Shown here: positions 1-9,079 of the stretch, one piece after another
Numbering within the stretch: position 1 is the stretch's first letter
How the letters are laid out: each line of letters opens with the position of its first letter
Source: Tannerella sp.
GTDB taxonomy: Bacteria > Bacteroidota > Bacteroidia > Bacteroidales > Tannerellaceae
Length of the DNA: 10,408 nucleotides
Assembly (NCBI GenBank): GCA_031279875.1
Contig: JAITHS010000170.1
Location: forward strand, 1 to 10,408
Direction: 5' to 3'
The notes under the pieces: generated by a model
Told to the model about the DNA's origin: nothing
The model's database searches: none
The model's input: the letters and a program-made list of their open reading frames with translations, nothing else
Translations under genes and position numbers: made by a program

Positions 1-817
1 CCGGACCTGCCGCTAATGCAGCCTTTTCCCACAGCGTGCGGTCGTTTGACGGATTAAAAGCAGGGCTTGCGGCATATAGCAACACTCTCGATTTGAGCGC
101 CATAGCACTGATGCCCGACGCTCTGCCGTTCATGCTTTGACCTGTTACGCGGTCGGTGCCTTTGTATTCTACCGGCAAATATTTGATAGCCGTATCGCAG
201 TCGGCAACGATAGCATCCACGCACTCGGCGTAGGTGTTACGAGGCCGGTTGAGGTCGGTATCCGTTACATGCAACACTTTGTCGCCGATTAGCGGATAGC
301 CGAGCATATCGCCGTTTGACGCCATGCCGCCGAAGTTTTGCAGCAGTTGCGACTGATAGTAAGCCCGCAGAAAATACGCTTCACCGAGCAGACGATAAAA
401 CTCACGCACGTTATCGATACTGTCGGCAGAACTGTTTATGGCATAAAACCTTACAGGAGTGGTTATTACACCGTCGGGCGTCAATACCATACGCGACAGA
501 AAGATGTTCAAACGTCGTATTTGCTGATATGACGATGTCCAGTTGTCTAACGGATTGTGGTCGGGACGCATCGCCCCTACTCCACACAAATAATAATTGC
601 CTGATAATCCTCTATTTACCGAATTATCGGTAAGATTATCCATTTCTATATTATAGACGTCGTCGATAGCCTGATAAGCGTCCATCAGCGGGCCGCAGAA
701 GTAGGCAGCGTTTTGAAACACACGATCTTCGGTCATCGTATTGTCGGGATTTGGTTCAAGAAAATCCGAACAGGAAATTATAAGCGTTGATAAAGCAAAT
801 GTTAAAAATCTTTTCAT
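1..817 (-). CDS. SusD/RagB-family outer-membrane lipoprotein, second pair (C-terminal half beyond left edge)
   Basis: Surface nutrient-binding lipoprotein that would act as the lid over the second SusC barrel. The reading frame starts at 817 and stays open for 272 codons to the left edge; SusD proteins are usually 500-600 residues, so about half is visible. The start MKRFLTF leads into a signal peptide with lipobox LIISC (Cys16), followed by acidic SDFLEPNPDN, which resembles the Bacteroidota surface-export signal. Typical SusD features follow: GEAYFLRAYY (145-154), NFGGM (161-165), YPLI (174-177), and a TPR-like helix at about 231-255 with ALKSRVLLYAASPAFN. The gap to the upstream SusC stop is 14 A/T-rich bases (818-831), so the two are co-transcribed and probably form a complex. 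The family call rests on motifs only. The ligand cannot be inferred, and the C-terminal RagB region is not in the window. Confidence 0.93.
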   Translation of the reverse strand, partial: MKRFLTFALSTLIISCSDFLEPNPDNTMTEDRVFQNAAYFCGPLMDAYQAIDDVYNIEMDNLTDNSVNRGLSGNYYLCGVGAMRPDHNPLDNWTSSYQQIRRLNIFLSRMVLTPDGVITTPVRFYAINSSADSIDNVREFYRLLGEAYFLRAYYQSQLLQNFGGMASNGDMLGYPLIGDKVLHVTDTDLNRPRNTYAECVDAIVADCDTAIKYLPVEYKGTDRVTGQSMNGRASGISAMALKSRVLLYAASPAFNPSNDRTLWEKAALAAGP

Positions 818-831
818 ATTGTTAAATATAG

Positions 832-3800
832 TTAAAATGAAACCGATAAGCCACCTGTTAAAGTCATACAAAGAGGAAAGTTGCCTATACCGGCGTCGAG
901 ATTTTCGGGGTCAAGGTCTTTAAAATCGGATATTGTTAAGAGGTTAAAACCGCGAGCAAAGACTTTGACCTTACCCATCCCGACTTTTTGCGTAAGACGA
1001 AAAGGCAAGGTATATCCCAACTCTACGTTACGCAGTTTGAAATAACTGCCGTCGGCAACCCAGTAGTCGGAAGTAATAAAGTTATTATTACGGTATTCGG
1101 GGCTAACAGTTGGGTGCGGATAGCCGTTAGGCAGCCCGTCGATGAGAACCTGCGAGTATTTACGCGAGCCGTAGATACGATAATACTTACCGTCAAGCAC
1201 CCTGTCGAAACCGCCGAGACCGTATCCCATGAGGTCGAGATTGAAGCCTTTGTATTCAAGTTTCAGCGTAATGCCATATTCGTAAGAAGGCGTTGTGTTG
1301 GCTATCACAACGCGGTCTTTATTGTCAACGGAGCCGTCGCCGTTAGTGTCGGCATACTTGAAGTCGCCGGTCGTTACGGCTCCAAAAGCCTGACGAGCAG
1401 ACGTTTCAATATCGTTTTCATCGGTGTAAGCGCCGGTGTAACGCTGTCCGAGTATGTCGCCTACGGTACTGATTTTCAGCAATCCGGCATATTCGGCGGG
1501 ATAGTTGGGATTAGCTTCTTTTGTTATATCCGTCTTGCCGGCGGTAAAATTAGCGCCGAGAGCGATGTTCAAACCGCCGAAGTTTTTGGCGTATAAAGCT
1601 TCCGCTTCCCAGCCGACGCTCTTGTATTGCTTGTAGTTTTGCTGCATCAGAGCGGCGTTTTTGCCGGTAATACCGGGCGTGATGTCGTTAAGATTAGCCA
1701 GAGCGCCGTCAAGTCGATTGTTAAAATAGCCTGCCGAAAGCGTCAGCGAGCGATTAAACAGTCGTATGTCGGTACCGATGTTTAGTTCGTAGCTCTTCTG
1801 AAAGCCGATATTGGGGTTGCCGGTCTGCGTTTGACGGGCAATGTTGTTGAAACCGCTTACGCCGTAAGTGCCTTGCGGCTCCCACACGTCGCGGTAGAGA
1901 TAGGCCGAGAAAAGCCCGTCGGCGGTATATGACGTTGAGCCGAGAACGCCGTAAGAGCCGCGTATCTTCCAGTAATCGAGCGCTTTAACGGAACGCAGAA
2001 ACGATTCTTCGCTGATAATCCAGCCTGCTCCGAAAGTAGGAAAGACACCAAACTGCTTTGCCGGAGCAAACGACCCCACCCCTACCCTGTTGAGGCTCGC
2101 TTCAACGGCATAACGGTTGTCGTACATGTAATTAACCAAACCGCCGAAATTCAGCCTTTTAAGATATTCTACAAGCGCGTTATGTTCTTCAACCTGCTGA
2201 AAATAAGTTATTAACGCATTGACATCGTGCTTGCCGAATTTGCGGTTATAATTACCCGTAACGTTAAACACATAATTACGTGTCGTAGTAGCACCGCTGC
2301 GGGTCATGCTTGTAGCCCTTGTTTCTTCGCCCCATGCGTTATATCTCAACGGGTCGCCTTCGTTAAGCGGCGGAAGCATTTCGTAAACAGGATAAGTTGC
2401 GCCTTGTGTCGAGGTAAAATAGTTATAGACGTCGAAAGTAAGTACCGGCTTGATACTTAAACCTTTGACCCACTTATCCAAATCAATATCGAGGGCAAAA
2501 TCGCTTTGAATAAACGAGTATTCTCGTTCGGCATTACCGCCGCTCACAAGCGCGCCGTAGGGATTGTTACGATTAACGGCAGTGCCGCCGAAAACATATT
2601 CTTTTTCGGGAATACCGACAACAGAACCGGGGATAAGTATCGGAAACTCGTTGGGGCGTGTATCCGACAGCATGTTAAAAAATGTTTGCGTTGACATGTT
2701 TGGCCAGCTTTTGTTTTGCAGTGCAGCGTTGAAACCGGCTGAAAACGTGATGAAATCGAGCAACAGATTATCAACGTTGCCTCTGATTGTATAAACCTTA
2801 TCACGGTTGGGATATTCTGTAAACGCTTCAAGTCCGCCGTTAGTTTGATACCCTACATGAGTAAAGAAGCGCGTCGTTTTCGTACCGCCGGAATACTGCA
2901 CATTGGCGCGGGTTATTGTCATGTAGTCGTTTAAAAACATGTCGTAATAATCCACATCGGGATAAAGCAGAGGGTTGCCGGTACGGTATTTTTCAGGCTC
3001 GAAATACGGCGCCATGCCGTTGTTGATCGACGCCTGATTATACATCGCGGCATAATCGTAAGAGTTGAGATATTTCGGCAGTCCGGTAGGTTGCTGGATA
3101 CCTGTTTGAACGTTGATGCGTGCGCCGTTTTCAAATTCCTTACCGCGACGTGTTTTAATCATCAGGATACCGTTAGTCTGGATGCCGCCGTAGAGCGATT
3201 TCAACGAAGCATCTTTGAGTAGTTGGACGCTTTCAACCGTTTCGGGTTCGATATAATCGAGCGACCGTTCAACGCCGTCCACCATAACCGTCATGCCGCC
3301 TTGCGAAGTACGCACAAAACTTGTAGCGTCGGTAAATCCCGGAACAAGAGTATTATCCATCGTAAAGAGACCGTTAAGCCTGCCTCCGAGAGCGTTGAGG
3401 AAAAACATTGTAGGCGTGGCTTCAAGGTCGTCGCCGTTGATTTTGGAGTATGCTCCGACAGTGCGGCGCTCGGTTGTTTGGCCGAAAAGAGTATAAAGTT
3501 TGCCGTCTTCACCGTCAAAATCTTTTTCTCTTTCGAGCGTTATTTTGCCGCCCGCTTTATCGGCGGGAATGACGACAGTACCGTACCCGTGCGCCGAAAT
3601 CTTGATTACATCGTTTGAAGGTATGTCAAATTCCAACAATCCGTTTTCATCCGTAAAATAAACGTTTCTGTTTTTAGCCGATGAAACGCGGGCAAACGGT
3701 ATCGCCTGTGCGTTTTCATCGACTACTTCTACTTTGACCGTCGATTTTGCGACGGCAGTCTTTTCCTGAGCGCCGACCGTTATAGTCATCACGCTCATCA

Positions 3801-3840
3801 TCAGATATAATAATACGATATTTTTCATATTCAAAAACAT
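832..3840 (-). CDS. SusC/RagA-type TonB-dependent outer-membrane receptor without STN domain (second pair)
   Basis: Outer-membrane active transporter, 1002 residues and complete. The signal peptide ends near VGA/Q (24/25). A divergent carboxypeptidase-regulatory-like beta-sandwich spans about 34-103. The plug domain spans about 122-232, with MVDGVERSLDYI (186-197), VESVQLLKDAS (202-212) and ILMIKTRRG (225-233), which are the usual SusC plug signatures. The rest is a 22-strand-type barrel ending in aromatic F1002. An EF-hand-like loop, DTNGDGSVDNKD, lies at 831-842. Unlike the upstream SusC there is no STN domain, so no direct role in anti-sigma signalling is expected. The TonB box is not the common EEVVVVGYG form; KLYTLFGQ (114-121) sits at that place. 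The start is uncertain: ATG at 3840 lies 10 bases after the SusD stop, while ATG at 3828 gives MKNIVLLYLMM, a more ordinary signal peptide with an early lysine. It pairs with the SusD gene downstream. Confidence 0.95.
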   Translation of the reverse strand: MFLNMKNIVLLYLMMSVMTITVGAQEKTAVAKSTVKVEVVDENAQAIPFARVSSAKNRNVYFTDENGLLEFDIPSNDVIKISAHGYGTVVIPADKAGGKITLEREKDFDGEDGKLYTLFGQTTERRTVGAYSKINGDDLEATPTMFFLNALGGRLNGLFTMDNTLVPGFTDATSFVRTSQGGMTVMVDGVERSLDYIEPETVESVQLLKDASLKSLYGGIQTNGILMIKTRRGKEFENGARINVQTGIQQPTGLPKYLNSYDYAAMYNQASINNGMAPYFEPEKYRTGNPLLYPDVDYYDMFLNDYMTITRANVQYSGGTKTTRFFTHVGYQTNGGLEAFTEYPNRDKVYTIRGNVDNLLLDFITFSAGFNAALQNKSWPNMSTQTFFNMLSDTRPNEFPILIPGSVVGIPEKEYVFGGTAVNRNNPYGALVSGGNAEREYSFIQSDFALDIDLDKWVKGLSIKPVLTFDVYNYFTSTQGATYPVYEMLPPLNEGDPLRYNAWGEETRATSMTRSGATTTRNYVFNVTGNYNRKFGKHDVNALITYFQQVEEHNALVEYLKRLNFGGLVNYMYDNRYAVEASLNRVGVGSFAPAKQFGVFPTFGAGWIISEESFLRSVKALDYWKIRGSYGVLGSTSYTADGLFSAYLYRDVWEPQGTYGVSGFNNIARQTQTGNPNIGFQKSYELNIGTDIRLFNRSLTLSAGYFNNRLDGALANLNDITPGITGKNAALMQQNYKQYKSVGWEAEALYAKNFGGLNIALGANFTAGKTDITKEANPNYPAEYAGLLKISTVGDILGQRYTGAYTDENDIETSARQAFGAVTTGDFKYADTNGDGSVDNKDRVVIANTTPSYEYGITLKLEYKGFNLDLMGYGLGGFDRVLDGKYYRIYGSRKYSQVLIDGLPNGYPHPTVSPEYRNNNFITSDYWVADGSYFKLRNVELGYTLPFRLTQKVGMGKVKVFARGFNLLTISDFKDLDPENLDAGIGNFPLCMTLTGGLSVSF

Positions 3841-3850
3841 ATTTAAAGTG

Positions 3851-5605
3851 TTACCATCCGGGATTTTGAGTAAAATTAGGTCCTATGCGCGTATCGTCAA
3901 GTTTGATAACAAACAGATTATGACGGTCTTCAAAGACGCGCTTCAAGAGGAACTCTTTTTCGTAACGAAATCCGGTAGGATAAACATTAGCGTCGTAACC
4001 GGCAGCAAGTTTTGTTATCTTCATACGCCAGATGTCTCTGTTTTCGGGCTTGGTGCCAATCTTCCAGCGTCGGATGTCGAAGAGGCGATGCTCTTCAAAA
4101 CACAGCTCTATGCGGCGTTCTTTGCGTACTCTCTCGCGAAAAGCATCTTTGTTGAGGAATTTGCTGTGTACATCGGGCATTTCGGCACGGTTGCGCACTA
4201 CGTTGAGCGCTTCTGCCGCCGAATATTTGCAACCGCCGTTACGGTTTGCAGGGTCGTTCCACGCTTCGTTGGCTGCTTCCGCAAAGTTGAGATATACTTC
4301 TGCCAAACGCAGATATGACCATACTTGCGGCAGTGTGGCGTTCCATGTTTGACCCATCCACTTTTTGGCGTAGTAGCCGGTCTGGGTATAGCCCATATCG
4401 GGTGCTGTGGCGGAGGCAGAAAACTTGCAGTCGGTGCTTCCTATGGCGCCGGTAGCCTCGTCCAACTGCCAGATGTTGAGTTTGCGGTTCATCACCGTTG
4501 CGCCGTTATAGATGATATTGAACTCGAAACGCGGGTCTCTGCCGATGTAAGGGTTTTGCGGATTGTAGTCCGAAGCGGGATCATCTATCGGCAAACCGGT
4601 TGCTTTCATCTCGAAATCATCGACAAGCAACTGATTAACAGCCACTCCGTATTTACCCGACAATGTTCCGGGCGGTCGGATAGTGTTGGTATAAGCGTCC
4701 GAACCCCAGTTGATTTGTGCGCGACGTCCGAAAAGCACTTCTTTGGTGTATATAACATCCTGATTATCTTTAAATAAATAGTAGTACTCATTCCATGGCA
4801 CCAGTGAATAGTCGGCATTTTCGGCAGCTTTAAGAGCGGCGTCGGCGGCTAATGCTGCTTCTTCCCACAAGTTTTCGCCTTCACTGCGCTCGTAACGTGC
4901 AAGGTCGCTGGCGGCATAAAGCAGACACCGCGATTTCATCGCCAAAGCCGCAACCCGTGTAGGAAACTGAAACTCCGACATCGGTATAACGTCTCTCAGA
5001 TACATTGCGGCCGAATCGCAGTCTATTGCCGCTAATTTCAACGTTTCCTGAATGCTCAATCGCGATATGTCCATTTCATCGGAAGCGTCAAGCGGATTAT
5101 AGAAATACGGCATCCCGCCCCAGCGTCGCGTCAAATCCATATATGAGTAAGCACGGTAAAAATAGCACATACCGAGCAGTCTGTTACGCATATCGTCTCC
5201 GCCGGGGTAATATTCGATATTTCGGATACCGGTATTGGCTATTCGGATATGCTTCCATGTCTCTTCCCATGTTGCATTGTTGCTCATCGGGGCATCGCCG
5301 TTGGAGCGCATGGCGTAATAGTCGCCAATCTGACATTGAACCGACGGAACGCCCGAAAAGAGCGGCGTTGAGATGGAATTGTCGCTTATATCGTCGAAAC
5401 TGCCGAAAGGTTTGACGCCGTTCTGCAAATGCAAAAACAGCGGATTGACGACTAAATATTCACAGAATTTGCGATAATTAGAAGAATCTTTAAATACTTT
5501 GTCGAAGTCGTATCCTTCGGCTTCCGGCATTTTATTGAGATAATCGCTCTCGCAGGAGTTAAACAACGATGTGAATCCGAAAATTATTATGATATATTTT
5601 TTCAT
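3851..5605 (-). CDS. SusD/RagB-family outer-membrane lipoprotein (first pair)
   Basis: Cell-surface binding lipoprotein paired with the STN-bearing SusC 12 bases upstream. It is complete at 584 residues, within the normal SusD range. MKKYIIIIFGFTSLFNSC is a lipoprotein signal peptide with Cys18 as the lipidated residue, followed by ESDYLNKMPEAE, an acidic stretch like the Bacteroidota surface-export signal. The SusD N-terminal domain shows CYFYRAYSYMDLTRRWGGMPYF (147-168) with its conserved R-A-Y and W-G-G-x-P residues, and the TPR-like LAMKSRCLLYAASDLARY (221-238). The C-terminal RagB region shows RERVRKERRIELCFEEHRLF followed by DIRRW (490-514), the most diagnostic SusD signature. The stop is 10 bases before the next SusC. 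No glycan-binding residues can be assigned by eye, so the substrate stays open; a carbohydrate is the default for this family, but other polymers or peptides are possible. Confidence 0.96.
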   Translation of the reverse strand: MKKYIIIIFGFTSLFNSCESDYLNKMPEAEGYDFDKVFKDSSNYRKFCEYLVVNPLFLHLQNGVKPFGSFDDISDNSISTPLFSGVPSVQCQIGDYYAMRSNGDAPMSNNATWEETWKHIRIANTGIRNIEYYPGGDDMRNRLLGMCYFYRAYSYMDLTRRWGGMPYFYNPLDASDEMDISRLSIQETLKLAAIDCDSAAMYLRDVIPMSEFQFPTRVAALAMKSRCLLYAASDLARYERSEGENLWEEAALAADAALKAAENADYSLVPWNEYYYLFKDNQDVIYTKEVLFGRRAQINWGSDAYTNTIRPPGTLSGKYGVAVNQLLVDDFEMKATGLPIDDPASDYNPQNPYIGRDPRFEFNIIYNGATVMNRKLNIWQLDEATGAIGSTDCKFSASATAPDMGYTQTGYYAKKWMGQTWNATLPQVWSYLRLAEVYLNFAEAANEAWNDPANRNGGCKYSAAEALNVVRNRAEMPDVHSKFLNKDAFRERVRKERRIELCFEEHRLFDIRRWKIGTKPENRDIWRMKITKLAAGYDANVYPTGFRYEKEFLLKRVFEDRHNLFVIKLDDTRIGPNFTQNPGW

Positions 5606-5617
5606 ACTGTTTTATAT

Positions 5618-8600
5618 TTAAAATTTTAACTGTAAGCCTAATGTAAAGCGTCTTAGCATGGGATAATAACCGTACACCAACCGTCCGTCGCCGCCGCCGT
5701 CGCTTGCTTCGGGGTCGGCAAGGGGATAGTCGGGAGCGTAAGTGAAAATGTTGTTGCCTCTCAAATAAACCGAACAGTTGTCAACCTGCAATTTGTCGGT
5801 TATGTTTTTAGGCAGTGTGTATGCAACATTGATTGATTTGAGGCGGATATATTTGCCGTCAAAAATGTTGGTAGTACGCGCCGCACCGTCGCCGATGTTG
5901 TTGTGCGTACGGTTGGTATCGAAGTGATATGCCGGAAACAATGCGTTGCGGTTTTCTGGGTTCCACGTGTCTAACTGATATTCAAAGATATGGTTCGACA
6001 ATCGGTGTAACGGCCATGCGTAAGCGTCGATTACTACTTTGCTGATATGGCTTACGCCCTGAAAGAGGAGGTCAAATTCTACGTTTTTAAATTTTATACC
6101 TGCTCCGCATGAGTAGTTGTAGAGCGGATATCTGCCGGAATAGCCTATCGGCACTTGGTCGTTGTTGTCTAACACGCCGTCGCCGTTGAAATCAACCCAC
6201 TGCGAATCGCCTAATCCCATCAAACCGGCGCCGTAGCGTACGCTGTTCATCTGATGATCGACGTTTTGTATCATGTCCGTTGAAACGTATCCGAACTGCG
6301 TACCGATACGTTTGCCTGCCATTTTCTGGTATTCGGGCTTGTAGAGCGGCTCGTCTCGTGCTATGATGCGATTGTCGCTGAAACCCATCATCGGTTTGAG
6401 CCACCAGTTCCATAAACCTGATGTCTGCTGATATTTCAGTTCTATTTCATAGCCTTTGGTCTTGGTTTCGCCGAGGTTTTGCTGTTTCATTCCTACCCCA
6501 AACCATGCCGGTACGGAGAGACGATCTAATAGTATCTGGTCGCGATGTTCGCGAAAAAATTCCATATTGAGCAGGAACATGCTGTTTTTGAGGAAGCTCG
6601 TTTCAAAGGCGACTTGCTGCTTTACAGCCCGCTCCCAAGTGGCGTTAGAGTTGGCGGCATTTTCTTCTATTACAGGTGTTAGCGTTACGCCTGCTTCCGA
6701 CGGCGTACCTGCCCAGTATTTGTCGCTACCGCCGTTGATGCCGCCGTTGATGTATGATGATGTATAAAGCCACCGGCTTGAAGATGCGTCGCTGCCGACT
6801 TCGCCGTGCGTCAGTTTTATTTTTGCCCTGTTGATAAACGGCTTGAATATCTCGAAAAACTTCTCGTTATGCAGATTCCATCCTATGCCGTAAGAGGGGA
6901 AGAAGCCGTAGCGGTGTTGAGGCGCAAACTGCTCCGAGCCGTTATATCCCATGTTTACTTCCATCAGATAGCGTGTGTCGAAATCGTAAGTAACACGCCC
7001 TACAACACCTTCCTCAAATTTCGGAAATGCTACATTAGATTGACTTTTACGCCTTTGAGCTACAACCATTGCCGTAACGCCGTGTTTACCGAAATCACGG
7101 TTATAATTCATCGACGCCTCAAAATACCAGCTTCGTGCAGGGTCGCCGGAAACCGATTCACCGACATAATTGACAGGTTTCTCGGCGCCTTCGCCGTCGA
7201 GAGTGTTACCTCTGCCCTGATAGCGCGTCCATGAACCGTCGGGGTTTAAATGATATGCTATCGCGTCGTAGGAATACTCTCTCACATAAGCCATGTTATG
7301 ATTATAAGCTACTTTAACGTTTGCCGACAATCCTTTGGTGATGAAATCAAGTTTTTGTTTGAGGCTAATAGTAGCGTTCAAATCGGTACGTTTGATGGTG
7401 CGTTGACCGCTGTAATTGTTGGCTATGTTAGGGTTTTCGGAGTTAGCCAATCCTGTTGACGCTAACCTTGCACCCGTTTCTTCGGGATGAACACGGTCGG
7501 GATATTGTTGTAAAACTTCTGCCGGATAGTCAAACGGCACAACCATAGGCCCAAGCATGTAGAGCGGTCGATAAAGCCGTTGAGTATTAGTTTCGTAAGG
7601 CGCGTTCTGAATGCCGATATTACCGCCGGCATCGAGCGAGAGCACCGTTGAAGGCGTCAAATCGGCATCAATGTTAAAGCGATAGTTATAGCGGTTATAC
7701 TTGTAAGCAGGGTCGTAAGAGGGCTGTTTTTCGGTCTTGATGATATCTCCGTCGTAAAGATAACTGACGGAAGCAAAGACGCGGGCAAAATCGGTGCCGC
7801 CCGAAATATTTACGTTGTATTTTTGCGAAAAAGCGGCGTCGCGAAGCATGATGGCCTGCCAATTGGTATTGGGATAGATATAAGGCATGTCTTGCGTGCG
7901 ATAATGCTCTAACAGTTCGTTCGACATAATGCTGCCGTAATTGTTGTCGTTGCGGTATGCTTCGTTCATTATCAATCCTGTTTGATAACTGCTCATCGGG
8001 GCGATGATGTTGATAGGTTCTTTGATTACAAACTCTGCCGATGAGTTGATTTTGACGGCGCCTTTCTCGCCGCGTTTCGTTGTGATGAGTATAACGCCGT
8101 TAGCTCCGCGAACACCGAATACTGCCGTTGCCGAAGCGTCTTTTAATATTGAAAGTGTTTCTATCTCATTAGGGTCGATGTTGTTGAACCGTCGTTCGAT
8201 GCCGTCAACAAGCACTAAAGGGTCGGAAGAGTTCCACGACGATACTCCTCGAATGTATATCTTACCGACATCGTCGCCCGGCTTGCCCGAATCTTGCACC
8301 ACGCTGACGCCCGCTACTTGACCGGCTAATGCGTTAGGTATGTTGGTGGCCGTCATTTTGACTAATTCGTTGCCTTTGACCTGACTGATAGCGGCAACGC
8401 TGCTTTCTTTCTTTTGAACGCCGTAGCCTACTACTACAACTTCTTCTATTAACTGCGTATCTTCCCGCATGGCGACGTCGATTGTTCGGCGGTTTCCCGT
8501 CTCTACGTCTTGCGTGATATAGCCGATGTAGGAGAATGTCAGCGTAACGTTGCCTGCCGGTACCGAGAGGGTGTAGGCGCCGTCGGAGTTGCTCACAATG

Positions 8601-9058
8601 CCGATAGAAGTGCCTTTTACAACAATATTAACGCCCGGCAACGTCTCGCCCGTAGCGCCGTCGGTAACAATGCCGCGTATTGTTATTTTCTGCTGCTGTA
8701 CTTCCGCCGTGCTTTCAGTGGTGCCGTTGATGCCGTCGTCGAAGCCGTTGATGATGATGATTTGCCGTCCCGATATGCGGTAACGGTTGCCGGTTTGCGA
8801 CATAATCTTGTCGAGAATGTCTTCAATAGGCGCGTTGTCGGCTTTAATTGACACTTTTTGTTTCGTATCAATCACTCCTTCCAAAGAAATGAATATGTAC
8901 TCACTGTTTCGTTCAATTTCGCCGAACACTTCTCCAACGGTAACATTGTTCATGTTGAGCGTCAGCGTAACGTTCTGCGAATATGCAGGCGAAGCCCATA
9001 ACGCGCTCGTAAACAGCGTCATTACCATTGTCGTGATTAATTTTAAAGTATAGTTCAT
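5618..9058 (-). CDS. SusC-type TonB-dependent transducer with STN signalling domain (first pair)
   Basis: Outer-membrane importer that also senses its substrate; 1146 residues, complete. Domain order: signal peptide 1-28 (cleavage probably after AYS), STN domain about 30-103 (VTLTLNMNNVTVGEVFGEIE... to the RQIIIIN strand), carboxypeptidase-regulatory-like domain about 125-198 (RGIVTDGATGETLPGVNIVVKG in pieces, then TFSYIGY), TonB box EEVVVVGYG (205-213), plug about 215-330 (VLVDGIERRFNNIDPNEIE, LSILKDASATAVFGVRGANG), and a barrel that ends in QLKF. An EF-hand-like loop, DFNGDGVLDNND, lies at 956-967. In this family the STN domain touches the periplasmic part of a cognate FecR protein to relay substrate binding to an ECF sigma factor. 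Here fecR ends only 21 bases upstream, which strongly suggests they are partners. The leader is A/T-rich without a Shine-Dalgarno motif. The substrate is not deducible. Confidence 0.97.
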   Translation of the reverse strand: MNYTLKLITTMVMTLFTSALWASPAYSQNVTLTLNMNNVTVGEVFGEIERNSEYIFISLEGVIDTKQKVSIKADNAPIEDILDKIMSQTGNRYRISGRQIIIINGFDDGINGTTESTAEVQQQKITIRGIVTDGATGETLPGVNIVVKGTSIGIVSNSDGAYTLSVPAGNVTLTFSYIGYITQDVETGNRRTIDVAMREDTQLIEEVVVVGYGVQKKESSVAAISQVKGNELVKMTATNIPNALAGQVAGVSVVQDSGKPGDDVGKIYIRGVSSWNSSDPLVLVDGIERRFNNIDPNEIETLSILKDASATAVFGVRGANGVILITTKRGEKGAVKINSSAEFVIKEPINIIAPMSSYQTGLIMNEAYRNDNNYGSIMSNELLEHYRTQDMPYIYPNTNWQAIMLRDAAFSQKYNVNISGGTDFARVFASVSYLYDGDIIKTEKQPSYDPAYKYNRYNYRFNIDADLTPSTVLSLDAGGNIGIQNAPYETNTQRLYRPLYMLGPMVVPFDYPAEVLQQYPDRVHPEETGARLASTGLANSENPNIANNYSGQRTIKRTDLNATISLKQKLDFITKGLSANVKVAYNHNMAYVREYSYDAIAYHLNPDGSWTRYQGRGNTLDGEGAEKPVNYVGESVSGDPARSWYFEASMNYNRDFGKHGVTAMVVAQRRKSQSNVAFPKFEEGVVGRVTYDFDTRYLMEVNMGYNGSEQFAPQHRYGFFPSYGIGWNLHNEKFFEIFKPFINRAKIKLTHGEVGSDASSSRWLYTSSYINGGINGGSDKYWAGTPSEAGVTLTPVIEENAANSNATWERAVKQQVAFETSFLKNSMFLLNMEFFREHRDQILLDRLSVPAWFGVGMKQQNLGETKTKGYEIELKYQQTSGLWNWWLKPMMGFSDNRIIARDEPLYKPEYQKMAGKRIGTQFGYVSTDMIQNVDHQMNSVRYGAGLMGLGDSQWVDFNGDGVLDNNDQVPIGYSGRYPLYNYSCGAGIKFKNVEFDLLFQGVSHISKVVIDAYAWPLHRLSNHIFEYQLDTWNPENRNALFPAYHFDTNRTHNNIGDGAARTTNIFDGKYIRLKSINVAYTLPKNITDKLQVDNCSVYLRGNNIFTYAPDYPLADPEASDGGGDGRLVYGYYPMLRRFTLGLQLKF

Positions 9059-9079
9059 AAATGCAAAGTTTTATTGTTT

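Noticed and set aside
988..1596. A 202-codon plus-strand open frame.
   Set aside because: Wholly antisense to the barrel of the second SusC, with no recognisable domain, leader or promoter. It looks like a shadow of the real coding frame.
832..3840. The second SusC as a truncated or decaying copy of the first, since it is about 140 residues shorter and lacks STN.
   Set aside because: The frame is intact with signal peptide, regulatory-like domain, plug, full barrel and terminal Phe. Most of the length difference is the absent STN domain, which many SusC proteins naturally lack.
3848..4777. Plus-strand open frames of 156 and 150 codons.
   Set aside because: Antisense to the C-terminal half of the first SusD, which has strong family motifs on the minus strand; no independent coding evidence.
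5618..5629. Perfect 12-base palindrome TTAAAATTTTAA at the end of the first susC.
   Set aside because: Made only of A/T and coincides with the codons for the terminal LKF and stop. With no G/C stem it cannot act as an intrinsic terminator, and the next gene starts 12 bases later.
9063..9075. Possible -7 promoter element for susC (coding strand TAAAACTTTG).
   Set aside because: The spacing inside the motif does not match TAnnTTTG, no TTTG is placed at about -33, and it would leave almost no leader before the ATG at 9058.
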